From an uncultured Clostridia bacterium (lineage in GTDB: Bacteria > Bacillota > Clostridia > TANB77 > CAG-508), in assembly GCA_947624905.1 (NCBI GenBank), contig CANQMI010000009.1, positions 1-32,004 of the forward strand: DNA of 32,004 bases. Direction: 5' to 3'. Positions 10,097 to 20,862 of this stretch are shown piece by piece. Each line of letters starts with the position of its first letter. Within the stretch, counting starts at the first letter, position 1. The notes under the pieces were generated by a model that did no database searches, was not told where the DNA came from, and saw only the letters and a list, made by a program, of their open reading frames with translations. The position numbers and the translations under genes were made by a program.

Positions 10097-10621
10097 CTAA
10101 CTTCCTGAAACTGTAACTACACCTGATGCAGTTCCAACAATACTATATGTATTATTGCCAGCTAAACTATAAAAGAAATTCTTGAGCATTTGAGATATGG
10201 TAACATTAGTATTTGAAACATTTACAGTTAAAATATCCCCCTCTTTTAATATATATTTATCCTTAGCATCAAGTTCTTGCATAATTTGAGTTGTATATAC
10301 AGAATAATATACATTTTCACCAATAGTAGTTGATGAAGTTTGTGTTCCCTTTTTTGCTGGATTTTCGTCTAATACTTGCACTTCCATAGATATATCATAA
10401 GTATTTCCTGTAGCGTATAGTGTATTTACTAATGCTTCATAATCTTGAGTTGTTATTTTACCTGTTGTTCTTGAAGTGTTTACAAATTCTGATACTGCAG
10501 TTGTTACAGCAAGTTCTGAAACATCATCATTTCTTTCTGCTATAGCCATCATAGGAAATATTCCTATTAATATAGCAGCTAGGAATATTGCAACTATCGT
10601 TATTAGGGTTTCTCCTTCCAT
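10097..10621 (-). CDS. TadE/pilin-like membrane protein
   Basis: N-terminal TM ETLITIVAIFLAAILIGIFPMMA, operon context. Confidence 0.55.
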   Translation of the reverse strand: MEGETLITIVAIFLAAILIGIFPMMAIAERNDDVSELAVTTAVSEFVNTSRTTGKITTQDYEALVNTLYATGNTYDISMEVQVLDENPAKKGTQTSSTTIGENVYYSVYTTQIMQELDAKDKYILKEGDILTVNVSNTNVTISQMLKNFFYSLAGNNTYSIVGTASGVVTVSGS

Positions 10622-10633
10622 ATTTTATCCTCC

Positions 10634-11428
10634 TTACTGTTTTACATATATTATTTCTTTCTTTATAGTTTGCTTGATTTCACCAAAAGAAAATAAACTT
10701 TCTCCTTCGTTTGTTATATAAGAGTTTGGATCTACTTCATTCAAATATTCTGTGAAAGTAGCATTTTTATATCTAGCTATCAATCCGTTCTGAGCAGCAT
10801 GGTTTATGATTACTTCCATTTCCTGAAAATTCAACTTTTTTTCCGAAGTAAATCTGAGTCAATCCTTTTTGAAACTAGAGACCTATCTTGCCATGGGCAA
10901 AAAAATGTCCTTGATGTAGTACCTTGTTCTCTTTGTACATCTTGTCCATATATATTATCAAATAAAGTTCTTAAATATTCTATTTTATAATCTTGTATAT
11001 TTATTCCATAATTTTTTAAATAGCCAAAAATATTATCATTTATATATTTTACAAATTGCTGTTTTGTTTCTAGTGTAGTAGTTCTATTAAGCCAAACATT
11101 ACAAATATTTTCTGTGTCAAGGTCAAATCTTGCTATGATTTTTTTATTATCTATTATAGTTACTCCATAATTTTCTTGTGAATATCTATATAGTACTGGT
11201 ATGATTTCATCAAAACCAACTATACGATTTCCGATTATCATCAACTAAATTAGATTTATCAATTTCATCCTTGTCATAATACTCATAATAGTTTGTTTTA
11301 TCGGTTTCAGAAATGAGTATTCTAGCAGTTTCTCTTGCTAATGATGTCATATTAAAAAGTATAGAAAGTCCTAACAAGAATACAAATATTCCAAATGAAA
11401 GTTTTAAAGCATCAACAGCATTTTCCAT
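10634..11428 (-). CDS. Pilin-like protein (MENA- N-terminus); three ORFs joined by three CGG recodings
   Basis: MENAVDALKLSFGIFVFLLGLSILF. Skipping C at 11233, 10845 and 10787 joins three ORFs in frame: ...LVDDNGNRIVGFDEIIP...DSDLLGKKVEFSGNGSNHKPCCSEGLIARYKNATFTEYLNEVD... Confidence 0.75.
10784..10787 (-). other. CGG-A +1 recoding site 6 (pilin-like)
   Basis: tca gaa [C]gga ttg: SE-G-LIARYKN; frame closes only if site 7 is also recoded. Confidence 0.65.
10842..10845 (-). other. CGG-A +1 recoding site 7 (pilin-like)
   Basis: tta ctt [C]gga aaa: LL-G-KKVEFSGNG. Confidence 0.65.
11230..11233 (-). other. CGG-A +1 recoding site 8 (pilin-like)
   Basis: gat aat [C]gga aat: DN-G-NRIVGFDEIIP. Confidence 0.82.
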
Positions 11429-11469
11429 TATCTAGAATACTCCTTCCTATTAATATTTATCTTTTATAA

Positions 11470-11880
11470 TTACTCTGGTGTTGAACCTGAAGCAGATCCG
11501 TTTTTTGTTATTGTAATTTTATTAACTAATCCGTCTGTACCTACATCAACTTGAACTTTATATATTGTTGAATTTTTTACGCTAGATTGAACTGCAGAAG
11601 GACTAGTTCCAACATCACCAGCTATTTCTATTGTATGTTCTCCTCCAGCAGTAACAGAGTTTACAGTATTCATTAATGATTTAATTGTAGAACCTCTTTG
11701 AGTTCCTGCATATTGTGTAAATCTTGCATTGAATGATTCTATTGCTGCTTGATCCATTTGGTCTCCGGCAGTTCCTACAACTGAATCAGCTGAGTTCATT
11801 ACCATAACTCCTACACTTATTAATAAAATTGAAATTAATATAGCACCTGCTATAATCAAGGCTTTTGATGCGTTCTCCAT
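11470..11880 (-). CDS. Flp-type/pilin-like protein
   Basis: MENASKALIIAGAILISILLISVGVMVMNSAD N-terminal helix; RBS aggagg. Confidence 0.7.
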   Translation of the reverse strand: MENASKALIIAGAILISILLISVGVMVMNSADSVVGTAGDQMDQAAIESFNARFTQYAGTQRGSTIKSLMNTVNSVTAGGEHTIEIAGDVGTSPSAVQSSVKNSTIYKVQVDVGTDGLVNKITITKNGSASGSTPE

Positions 11881-11971
11881 AAAATTTTCCTCCTTATAAT
11901 TTTACTTTTGTATAAATTTATATATTTTTTTACATTGGTTATGTAAAAATAATACCGATAATAATTTTATA

Positions 11972-12424
11972 TTATAATTCTAACTGCTTGACTGTAATTT
12001 TGCTTATTCTTTTTTGAGAATTATATTCTACATTACTACACTCAAAAGGTGTAAGATTGAAATTTGTAATAAATCCTGATAATCCTGCTTTTTCTAATGT
12101 TTCCATAGAATATGTTTTTTCTTCTACTTCATTTTCATCATTTTTAGAAAGCAGTACAAGTTCTATTTTGACTGAAGATTTATCATCATCTATATAGTAG
12201 TTATTTTCATCTCTTGGTATGTTATTTTCTTGATTGTTATCTATTGCTTTATTTATCATTGTCAATACATCTGATCCGTATATGGTATGTCCAAAATATT
12301 GTTCATATTGTACATTGAACTTTGCTATTTCATTTCTTTTAGAATTTTTATCACTTATATGAACTAATATAATTGCAATGACTATTATGAAAATAACTAA
12401 TATATATAAGAGATTTTTCTTCAT
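11972..12424 (-). CDS. Membrane-anchored pilin-related protein
   Basis: N-terminal TM then FNVQYEQYFGHTIYGSDVLTMINKAIDNN, similar to the 13085-13745 product. Confidence 0.6.
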   Translation of the reverse strand: MKKNLLYILVIFIIVIAIILVHISDKNSKRNEIAKFNVQYEQYFGHTIYGSDVLTMINKAIDNNQENNIPRDENNYYIDDDKSSVKIELVLLSKNDENEVEEKTYSMETLEKAGLSGFITNFNLTPFECSNVEYNSQKRISKITVKQLEL

Positions 12425-12510
12425 TTATTCTTCCTCTCTTCAATTATAACACTTTGCATTTTTTAATGCAATATTTTTTGTCGATTTTTATTGTTGGTAA
12501 TTTTATCTAA

Positions 12511-13068
12511 TTATGCTTTTTTAAAAGTTTCATTTCCATCTTTATCTCTAATCATTTTTCCTGTTTCTTTAATTGATATTCCATTTATTCTTCCATCTTG
12601 ATCATAACTATCAATGTAGCATGCAAATACACTGTAGTTTGAATGCTCTTCATCTGTTTTTATAATTGATTTTTCACTCAAAAAACTTTCATATTTGAAA
12701 TCATCTTTGTTTCCATACATAAAATTGTCTTCTGAGCCATACTTATTATTTATTCCATCTTTCAAAGAAATCGTTATTTGATCTGATTCGTTATTTTTAT
12801 TCCAATCACTTATTAAATATAGTAAAGTTGCAACTTCTTGTGCTTTTAGTCTTCTGGGCATTGGATCTTTTACATCATCATATGTATATACATACGCATA
12901 TGCTTCAAATTGACTATTAAATTCAGTAATTTCTCTTCGTCTTATTTCTTGTCCATATTGTTCTCCAGTATTAGAAATAACGATAAATTCATACGCAAAT
13001 ATTGAAAGGACGATAATACCTATTAATATACCTGCTGCCATAATCAGTGCTTTTGTTGCGTTTTCCAT
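12511..13068 (-). CDS. Pilin-like protein (MENA- N-terminus)
   Basis: MENATKALIMAAGILIGIIVLSIFAYEFI. Confidence 0.7.
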   Translation of the reverse strand: MENATKALIMAAGILIGIIVLSIFAYEFIVISNTGEQYGQEIRRREITEFNSQFEAYAYVYTYDDVKDPMPRRLKAQEVATLLYLISDWNKNNESDQITISLKDGINNKYGSEDNFMYGNKDDFKYESFLSEKSIIKTDEEHSNYSVFACYIDSYDQDGRINGISIKETGKMIRDKDGNETFKKA

Positions 13069-13084
13069 TATTCCTCCTTATTTT

Positions 13085-13745
13085 TTAGAAAATACCTTCT
13101 TGTTTTTTTACAACTTCGCTAAATTTTAGTGATTTTACTCTATTTGTTTTTTTATTATACTCGATACCTGTACATTCAAAAGCTCTTCTTTTAAATTCAT
13201 CAAATGGTGAATATGTTAATGTATATGTTTCAGGTGTTGGGTTCTCTTTCTCTGATGGTGTGCGCACAACTGTATTCCCTTTAGCTGTTAGTATTTTGCT
13301 TTTGTCTATAAGATCTTTATTTTTTGATAAAGAATATGTTATATTTTTTTTAAATGTTCCCTTGGGATTAGTTGTCGTACTCTTTCTGGAATATTCATAA
13401 TTATTATCCCTTTCATATGTTTCTATAGTTTCTTCTACATCACTTTTTAATGTAAATTCTATATCCACATAATATTCACTATCTACATCATTTTCTACAC
13501 CATATCTTTTGTTATTATCTGCTGCCTTATTTAATACAGTTATTATTTCTGTTCCATACATCAATTTTTTGTTATATGCTTCAAATGATTGATTAAAATC
13601 TGCTAATTGTTTTGCTTCTGTATCTTCACTTGTTTGATCAACTAAATTACTTGTTCTTCCAAACATCAAAACCAAAATAGAAATAGTTAATAATCCAATT
13701 AATACTCCCCCGAGCCATAATTAGTGCTTTTGATGCGTTCTCCAT
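13085..13745 (-). CDS. Pilin-like protein (MENA- N-terminus), restored by +1 recoding at CGG 13710-13712
   Basis: Skipping C at 13712 gives MENASKALIMAGGVLIGLLTISILVLMFGRTSN, matching MENATKALIMAAGILIGII of the neighbour. Without it the start codon and signal helix are lost. Confidence 0.8.
13709..13712 (-). other. CGG-G +1 recoding site 9 (pilin-like)
   Basis: atg gct [C]ggg gga gta: MA-G-GVLIG. Confidence 0.9.
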
Positions 13746-13800
13746 AATCTTTATCCTTTCTTACAAGATATCTTATGTTATGAATATTTGTTATTTTTTG

Positions 13801-15889
13801 CTAAATCATTGTTCCAATTGTTGCAAATGATGATGTCATACTCATTAATCCTATACCTACTAGTGGAACAATCAAGTAGCCAACAAATAAAACTATCATA
13901 GGGGCAAATCCAATTCCTTTTCCTATCATTCCTTTTCTTGAAATTAGCTTTTCATTTGCTGCTTTTCTCTTCTCTTGGTAATACTCTCTTTCTGTATCAA
14001 GCTCATCAAATGCTTCTCTTATTGGTATTTTTTCTACTGCTGCTTGTAAACTTTCTACTATTGTTATTAATTGTGGATATGAAATATCATTTTTAAGTCC
14101 TTCTAATGCTTCCCAAGCTCCACTTTCATAGTTGTTTACACACTTGCTTATTGGCTCCTTGAAAATATTTGCATATCTTTCTATCCACTCTAAGATCATT
14201 TCTACGTTTACTCTCTCGATTTTCATTAGCATCAAGATAATTGTTTGGTACTGCATTACTTCATCTTCCATGTCAAGTTGTCTTAACATTTTTTGGAAAT
14301 AAAGCATCCAAGTTGGCACCATGTAACCGTGCTGTCGCAAATACCATTGCGAATAAAACTTCGAACCATTGTAAATACTCACTATTTATTGTCTGTAATT
14401 TTGTATATATTCTATCTACAGCTGTTGCTATCTCTTCTTCTGTTGCTTCTCGATAATATGTAGAATATTTTACCTTCAACTCTATGTCCTTTTTAGTTGT
14501 ATTAGTTTTTCCTTTAAACATATCCAAAAATATGTTATCTTGATTCGTTAGCTCCATAGCTTCTTTTTCTTGTTTCTCTGACATTGAAATTAAATCGTAA
14601 TCAGCAGTTGGTGATGTATATACATAATCAATTGAAACTAAATGTATTCTGTACATTAGAAAAATTGATAAAACAAATACTAATATAGTCAAAACCAGTT
14701 TAGTTACGTATATCCATTCTATTTTATCTTTAGATGCTGCGTCTTTTAATAAATCTGTTAATTTTTTGTATTCTTTTGTTCCTTTTTTAGGCAAGAATAG
14801 ATTAACAAATTTTTTAATTGGTGGTATTCTGTATAACTTTTCCTGCCAAGGATTTTGCGTATTTTTTACATTGTTATTGGATGTTGTATCTTTTACCTTT
14901 CTAATTAGCAAATAACATATAAATGTTAATGCGACAATTGCAATTTGTACGATAAATCCAAGTTTTCCATTATAGAAACTACTTGTAAAACTGAAATTTG
15001 ATAGTGACCAGTTTTTCAAAGTCTCTATGAATAGTATAGGTAAAATTGCGATAACTGACAAACTCTGAAATACATAATCAAGCTTGTCTCTTTTTAATAT
15101 TTCTATTTGCATCTCTTCTGTTATGTTGTTCAAGTTTTTTAAATATAGAGATGCTCCTGATTCTGTTTTTCTATCTCCAAATTCACGAGTTAAATATGAT
15201 ATTCCTGCAAATTCTTTTAGATAACTATTAGGTGCTATATCATAGTATTTTTCTAGCTCTTCCTCTGGATCATCTGATATAAGTATCTCATATATTCTTT
15301 CACCTTGTCTTGATACCTCTAATTCATCATTTTGAGATACTTGATATATTGCCTCTTCAACCATGTTATATTCATGATAAGCATGTCTAATTTCTGAGAA
15401 AAACTCTATTTGTTGCTTTAAAAGTTTGTTGTCTACTTTGCTTACCATTCCATCCATTATTGTTTCTATCATAAATATTTCAAATATAAGTAATATTGAA
15501 AGAATAAGGAAATTTGTACGTGCCATCAATATGATTACTAAAGTTAGTGGTATTATTACTACCAAGGCTTTTGTAAGAATTGATGAGGCCTGTCTTCTTG
15601 TTTGATATTCATCCTGTATATTAATGATTTCTAGTCTTCTTCTTAATTTTACTAAATATCTTTTAATTCCTGGTACTTTTAAATATATCATATATAATTT
15701 TTGGTACATTATTTCAAAAGAAAATGAACTTGCTTTTGTTCCTTGTCTTAATTGTTTTATATATTTTCTTTCGCCTTTATTCATTACTTTGTTGATAATT
15801 ACATATGCAATAATAAGGGCTACCAAAAGAAATAGTGTTCCACCCATTACGTACATAACTATATCGTTCTTTGACATATTTTTTAGCAC
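13801..15889 (-). CDS. TadB/TadC-like (type II secretion F-type) membrane protein, single ~695-aa chain via CGG recoding at 14327-14329
   Basis: Multi-TM protein between CpaF and pilins. Skipping C at 14329 joins ...FATAGYMVPTWMLYFQKMLRQLDMEDEV... in frame. Confidence 0.75.
14326..14329 (-). other. CGG-T +1 recoding site 10 (TadB/C)
   Basis: aca gca [C]ggt tac atg: TA-G-YMVPTW. Confidence 0.85.
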
Positions 15890-15904
15890 CTCCGTTCATT
15901 TTTA

Positions 15905-17864
15905 TTATACTTTAGTAGCTCTCTTTCTTGTTTTCTTTGTTTCTTCTTCTAATGGTTCTACTCCTGCATATCCATCTTTTATTCTAACGTGCCAGTTTTC
16001 TGCAACAAATTTATCAAATGCCTCTATGTCGGAATCATCCATGTTGTTTCTCATTTCGATCAAGTTGTTATCTGAGATTTTGTTTGTTAAAACATATCCG
16101 TCATCAATGTATTCCATTATATTTACGTATCTATATGTCTCTCTATCTGTTATTTTTGTAAAGTAATGTGTTGCATTGTCCATAAATTTGTCTAACTTAC
16201 CTTCAAGTGTTTTTTCTTTTCTATGATCAAATGTATATTCATTTTTATTTTCTACTGGTATACATTCTGTTATTCTCTCTATGTAACGTCTTCCTCTAAA
16301 GTCTTTTACTAAGTGTATATCAAAGTTTAATACTTGTATAACCTGCTCTTCTGCTGTTTTTTCATCCTTGAAAACTCCTGCTCTTAACATTGAGTTTCTT
16401 AATGCGGTAACTAAGTTTGGAAATGTCTTAGCATGGTGTGTAAACAATGTAAACTTAGATGCAACTTGGGCTGCTTGTATCATCCAAGATGCTACGGGGT
16501 CTGTTGCAACCTCTCCGAATGATGTTTACAGAACCATCAGTTTTCTTTTGAACATCTAGTCCCTCTTGTCCAGATACTGTTTCTGTTTCTCTGAATGAAA
16601 GAATATTTCTTGTTGGGTAAATTTTTCTCAAGTGCAACTCGAAGGCTGTCTCTTGAACCCTTATATTCATTGTTTCATATATGTTTTCTATCATGGCCAT
16701 AAGCATTGTTGTTTTACCACAACCTTGCTCACCTGTAAGCGATATAATTCTTGCTCCTTTAACTAGGAATTTTAATAAATCTATTGCTTTGTCTTTTCCA
16801 TCGCATGTAATTATTTGTTCAAGTGTTGCACGTTTTACGTCGAACTTTCTAACAAAGAATGCCCATGTTTCTGACATTGATGGTCTAACTACAACGACAC
16901 GAGAACCATCTTTCATTTCATTGATTTTATAACCATTTGAATCTGATAATTGTCCTGGGTTATTGTATTTGTAAATATTTTGGCAAACTCTTTTTAATTC
17001 GCTTTCTGATCCAAAGCTTAAAAATGCTAATCTTATTGATTTTCCTTGGAAGAATATCCAAATACTGTCGCAAGCTCTTGGAACTTTGTTATCCAATATT
17101 TGATCAAGATAATCTCCGTCAGTTTGTGCAACTTGGCTTAAAAAGCTTTCTGGAAGTCCAGAAACTCCTCCTGAAACTCCATCTATATTCATATCTCTTA
17201 TTTCGTCTATACTGCTATATCCTTTATAAGATTGATAAATTCTTTGTGTTACAATATTTAACTTGTCATTGAAATTTAATACTAGATTTTCTTTTTCGTA
17301 AATGTCTCCTATTTCTTCTTCTGTTATTACATAACAAGGTTTTGCTTCACCAGAAATATATTTTAACGCTGCTAAATTATATTTTTTTATAAATTCTGTT
17401 AATGCTTCATATCCAAATTGTTGTTTATATACATATAGCAATATATCAAATTTATCTTGAGCTGTAAGTAAAGATGGTGTATCAAATGGTATTGCTTTTG
17501 ATACATTGATTTCGTCTACTCCGTACTCTTTAGATAATAAATCATATATTAACTCTTTAACATACTTTTTATCATTGACGTCGCCATATGTACATCCTTT
17601 TAAAGCTTTCTTTAATTCATATTTTTTATTTTTTCTTCTTTTTAATTCCTCTTCTGATAATCCTATATCATATAAGTTTATTTTGGTAATTTCATCAAGT
17701 CTTTTTTTAATGAATTCTGTCATCTTCTCTAGTGTGTATGTTTTATCATCAAGTTCTACTTCTTCTTCTACTTCTTGATTTTTTCTAGCTGTCAATATTT
17801 TAATTACTATAAATACTGCTACTGCTACGACTAATAAAATTGCCAATAGATTAATCAAATTCAT
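15905..17864 (-). CDS. CpaF/TadA-like secretion ATPase, joined by +1 recoding at CGG 16515-16517
   Basis: Walker A LTGEQGCGKTTML. Skipping C at 16517 restores DGSVNIIGEVATDPVASWMIQAAQVASKFTLFTHHAKT, a CpaF motif. Confidence 0.88.
16514..16517 (-). other. CGG-A +1 recoding site 11 (CpaF)
   Basis: atc att [C]gga gag gtt: II-G-EVATDPVASW. Confidence 0.93.
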
Positions 17865-17891
17865 ACTAGGATTCCTCCTTATTCAAGTTTA

Positions 17892-18741
17892 TCAAACCCT
17901 CATTTGTAATTCTTGCATTCTGTATATTATTGCTTCATTAGCTCTCTTCAATTCATTTGTGAAGAATACAGTGTTATCCAATGTATCATCAAAGTTTTTT
18001 GATCTTAGTCCTATGAAAAACTCTGCTGTTGTTCCCTCTTGAATTGCTTCTGAATATAATATTGTATATGGAACTGTAAGAATAAGTTTCTTTTCTCCTA
18101 ATTCTCTTGATACATTTTTTGCTGTGTATTTTGATTCTCTATCATATTTATTCATTAGCAACATTGTTTTTTTAGGAGTAAGTATATCTGAATCTTCTCT
18201 TGTTTTTGTTATGTTTTCTATTTCTTTTAGCTTTTGTTCTACATTAAAAATAATTATATCTGAAGTTTGTAATATCTCCTTTGTTGCCTTATCTTTCAAA
18301 CCACTGTTTAAATCTACGAAAATCAAATCATAATATCTTTTTGCTATATTTATTATTTCTTTATATGCACTATAAAGTTTTTCATATTCCTGCATAGCTA
18401 TTCCGGCTAGCTCCTGATAAAATTTCTAATCTATCTTTAAAGATAACTTTTGTATAATTTGGGATCATTTCTGCTGTAAGTCTACTTGCTGCTGCCATTT
18501 TAGCAACTCCTTCAATTCCTGATTCCAAATCCATACTGTTTTTATTATTTACTAGCTTTTTGACCGTGTTCGCTTGTTCATTAGCTCCAAAGGCATCTAA
18601 TGAAAGTTTATCATCATATTTAGTTGATATAAATAGCATTCTATAATTATGATCCAATGCCATTTGAGTAGCTAATGCTATAGCCGAATATGTTTGTCCT
18701 GTTTTTCCTGTATTATTATTCCAAAATGTTATAACCGCCAT
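17892..18741 (-). CDS. CpaE/MinD-like P-loop ATPase, joined by +1 recoding at CGG 18403-18405
   Basis: WNNNTGKTGQTYSAIALATQMA. Skipping C at 18405 gives LEILSGASGIAMQEYEKLYSAYKEI...YYDLIFVDLNSGL. Confidence 0.75.
18402..18405 (-). other. CGG-A +1 recoding site 12 (CpaE-like)
   Basis: gct agc [C]gga ata: AS-G-IAMQEYEK. Confidence 0.85.
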
Positions 18742-18743
18742 TT

Positions 18744-19433
18744 TTATGCTTTCCCTTCTAAACTTTTTATAAATTTTTTTACAGCACCTGAGCTTATATC
18801 TTCTGTAAAGAGCATCATCATGAGATATTCTAAACTTCCTTTATAATGATTGCTTACTTTTTTCATTTTTATCCTTGATAAATATTGATTTTCTATTGTT
18901 ACACTGTAATTTGCAAGTTCAACAGGGAAGTTTATCATATTGTCATCCCATTTTACATTATACTTTTCTGCTAAGAAGTCTAAGTATTCGTTTTCTTCTT
19001 TTGTCATGTTTACAGAAAATAATATTTTTATTATATCCTTTTTCTCTGGTAATGCTTCTAATATTTCCATTCCTCTTCGTAGAGAATATAGGTCAAACCC
19101 TGTAACAAAACAATTTCTATCGTTTTTTGTAATGTCATAGTGTTTAACTGATTCAGCATTATCTATATCTAATAAAACAATATCATATTTCAAATCTGTG
19201 CCTTGATATTCTTTTATTTCTTCTAAATTATTGAATCCAACTGCAACATCAAAACCTTCAAATTCTGTTATGTATGATTTTGTTGGTTTAATCGCTGGTA
19301 CAATATATCTTGTTTTTTGATTAATTGTTGAATCTACTAATAATACTTTTTTATTGGCTAAGCTTAAAATTTTTGCAACATATAATAGTAAATCTATTTT
19401 ATCATAAGAACCTAAAAATCCTATTGTTTTCAT
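18744..19433 (-). CDS. CpaE-like/P-loop-fold accessory protein of Tad-like cluster
   Basis: MKTIGFLGSYDKIDLLLYVAKILSLANKKVLLVDSTINQKTRYIVP fold pattern, operon context. Confidence 0.6.
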   Translation of the reverse strand: MKTIGFLGSYDKIDLLLYVAKILSLANKKVLLVDSTINQKTRYIVPAIKPTKSYITEFEGFDVAVGFNNLEEIKEYQGTDLKYDIVLLDIDNAESVKHYDITKNDRNCFVTGFDLYSLRRGMEILEALPEKKDIIKILFSVNMTKEENEYLDFLAEKYNVKWDDNMINFPVELANYSVTIENQYLSRIKMKKVSNHYKGSLEYLMMMLFTEDISSGAVKKFIKSLEGKA

Positions 19434-19463
19434 TAGCTTGGCTTACCTATCCTTTCTTTTTAA

Positions 19464-20339
19464 CTATTGTGCTAATCCATCTACATATTCTTGTCTTGCT
19501 GATTGTTGTTCTTGAATTTCTGTTTCTACTTTTTGTTGAACATTTGTAAGAGCTTCATCAGCAAATCCATTTAGAGCATCAACTATTATTTGTCTTTGTG
19601 CTTGTAGTGAAGAATATCTTTGTGCTAGTGCAGCTTTTGCTGTTTGTGTTATATTAGGATCTGCATTCATAAGTTGTACAACATCATTATCTGCAACATA
19701 TGTAGGTGTTGCTGCATCTTGTACACCAGCGTCAGAATATGTTGTTGCATACAACAATGAACCATTTGCCATATAAGCTTCAACTATTGCATTGCTCATT
19801 GACAATATTTCATCTTCTGATACTTTTATCCATATTGTATTTGAATTTGCGTCGTGTATGTATTTTTTAGAAATTACTATATAATCTTCACCTGATGGAA
19901 GCCTTAGTCTGATATCTACATAATCACCTGCTTCCAATTGGCTAGGTAATACTATCATATTATATTCTTGAAACCTAACATCTGAAGTTTCTTCCATACC
20001 ATCTTCATATATCAAATCAGTAGTTAATATAGTTCCTTTTCCCATATTAACTTTTGCTATTGTAGTTTCATTTAAATAACTTAAATCTGTAATAGCATTT
20101 GTTGGAACCATTGAACTATCTGCCTCTATTCTTTGATAAGCTGATCCTATATAATCTCCTGACTGTACATCTTGTGATAACACATATACTTGCTTATATA
20201 CTACTGATGCTTCCTCTTGTTTAACTTTCATTAATTGAAAAATAAGAAATACTATTATTAGTCCACAAATTAATAATGTTAAAAGTATTCCTAATAAAAA
20301 TGATGTTCTTGCTTTTTTTTGCATTGGATTCATTGCCAT
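19464..20339 (-). CDS. CpaB-like SAF-domain pilus assembly protein
   Basis: N-terminal TM, VYVLSQDVQSGDYIGSAYQRIEADSSMVPTNAI SAF-like region; first gene of operon. Confidence 0.7.
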   Translation of the reverse strand: MAMNPMQKKARTSFLLGILLTLLICGLIIVFLIFQLMKVKQEEASVVYKQVYVLSQDVQSGDYIGSAYQRIEADSSMVPTNAITDLSYLNETTIAKVNMGKGTILTTDLIYEDGMEETSDVRFQEYNMIVLPSQLEAGDYVDIRLRLPSGEDYIVISKKYIHDANSNTIWIKVSEDEILSMSNAIVEAYMANGSLLYATTYSDAGVQDAATPTYVADNDVVQLMNADPNITQTAKAALAQRYSSLQAQRQIIVDALNGFADEALTNVQQKVETEIQEQQSARQEYVDGLAQ

Positions 20340-20590
20340 AAGTTTTTCCTCCTTATATATTCTGCTTTTTGACAGAATATTATATCTTATGATTTATTAT
20401 ACAATAATTGTTTAAAATATACAATAAATTATTGATTTTGTAACTAATTTGTTAATTGAGTGTAATATAATTGTAATATAATTGTAACTTTTGTTTTCTT
20501 TCCCTGATATTGTTGGCTTTTTCATTCTTTTTTAAAATAATTTTTAAATAAATTTATTTTTTTAAAAAAATCGTTTTGACAAAAATTTCT

Positions 20591-20620
20591 TGTTTAATAA
20601 TCATTTTTTTGCACATTATA
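20591..20620 (+). promoter_or_regulatory. Candidate forespore (SigG/SigF-like) promoter of the SASP gene
   Basis: TGTTTA, 17-bp spacer, CATTATA (SigG -10 consensus CATTMTA) ~80 bp upstream of the SASP RBS. Confidence 0.4.
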
Positions 20621-20701
20621 AATATTGAAAATCAAAAGTTTTTATTTTTGTTTTTCGATATTTACTAAAAAGATTAACTTTCCTAGGAGGTGAATTCGGT
20701 A

Positions 20702-20836
20702 ATGGCAACATCAAACAATAGTAGAAAAGTAGTTCCAGAAGCTATGGACGCTTTAGATAAGTTCAAATATGAAGTAGCTAGTGATGTGTGTGTTAAAAAT
20801 TTATTTATAAAAATAAATTTTCACTATCACCACTAG
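20702..20836 (+). pseudogene. 5' half of alpha/beta-type small acid-soluble spore protein, interrupted by the element
   Basis: RBS ctaggaggtg; MATSNNSRKVVPEAMDALDKFKYEVASDV is SASP-like, then diverges into VKNLFIKINFHYHH-stop. Confidence 0.85.
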
Positions 20837-20843
20837 CTACTTC
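20771..20843. repeat. Inverted repeat at left element junction
   Basis: gaagtagctagtgatg (20771-20786) versus caccactagctacttc (20828-20843), 15/16 complementary, plus inner AAATTTATTT/AAATAAATTT pairing. Confidence 0.8.
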
Positions 20844-20862
20844 ATTATTTATTATATACATA

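Noticed and set aside
20461-20490. taatataattg direct repeat upstream of SASP
   Set aside because: Only two short AT-rich copies; no further structure.
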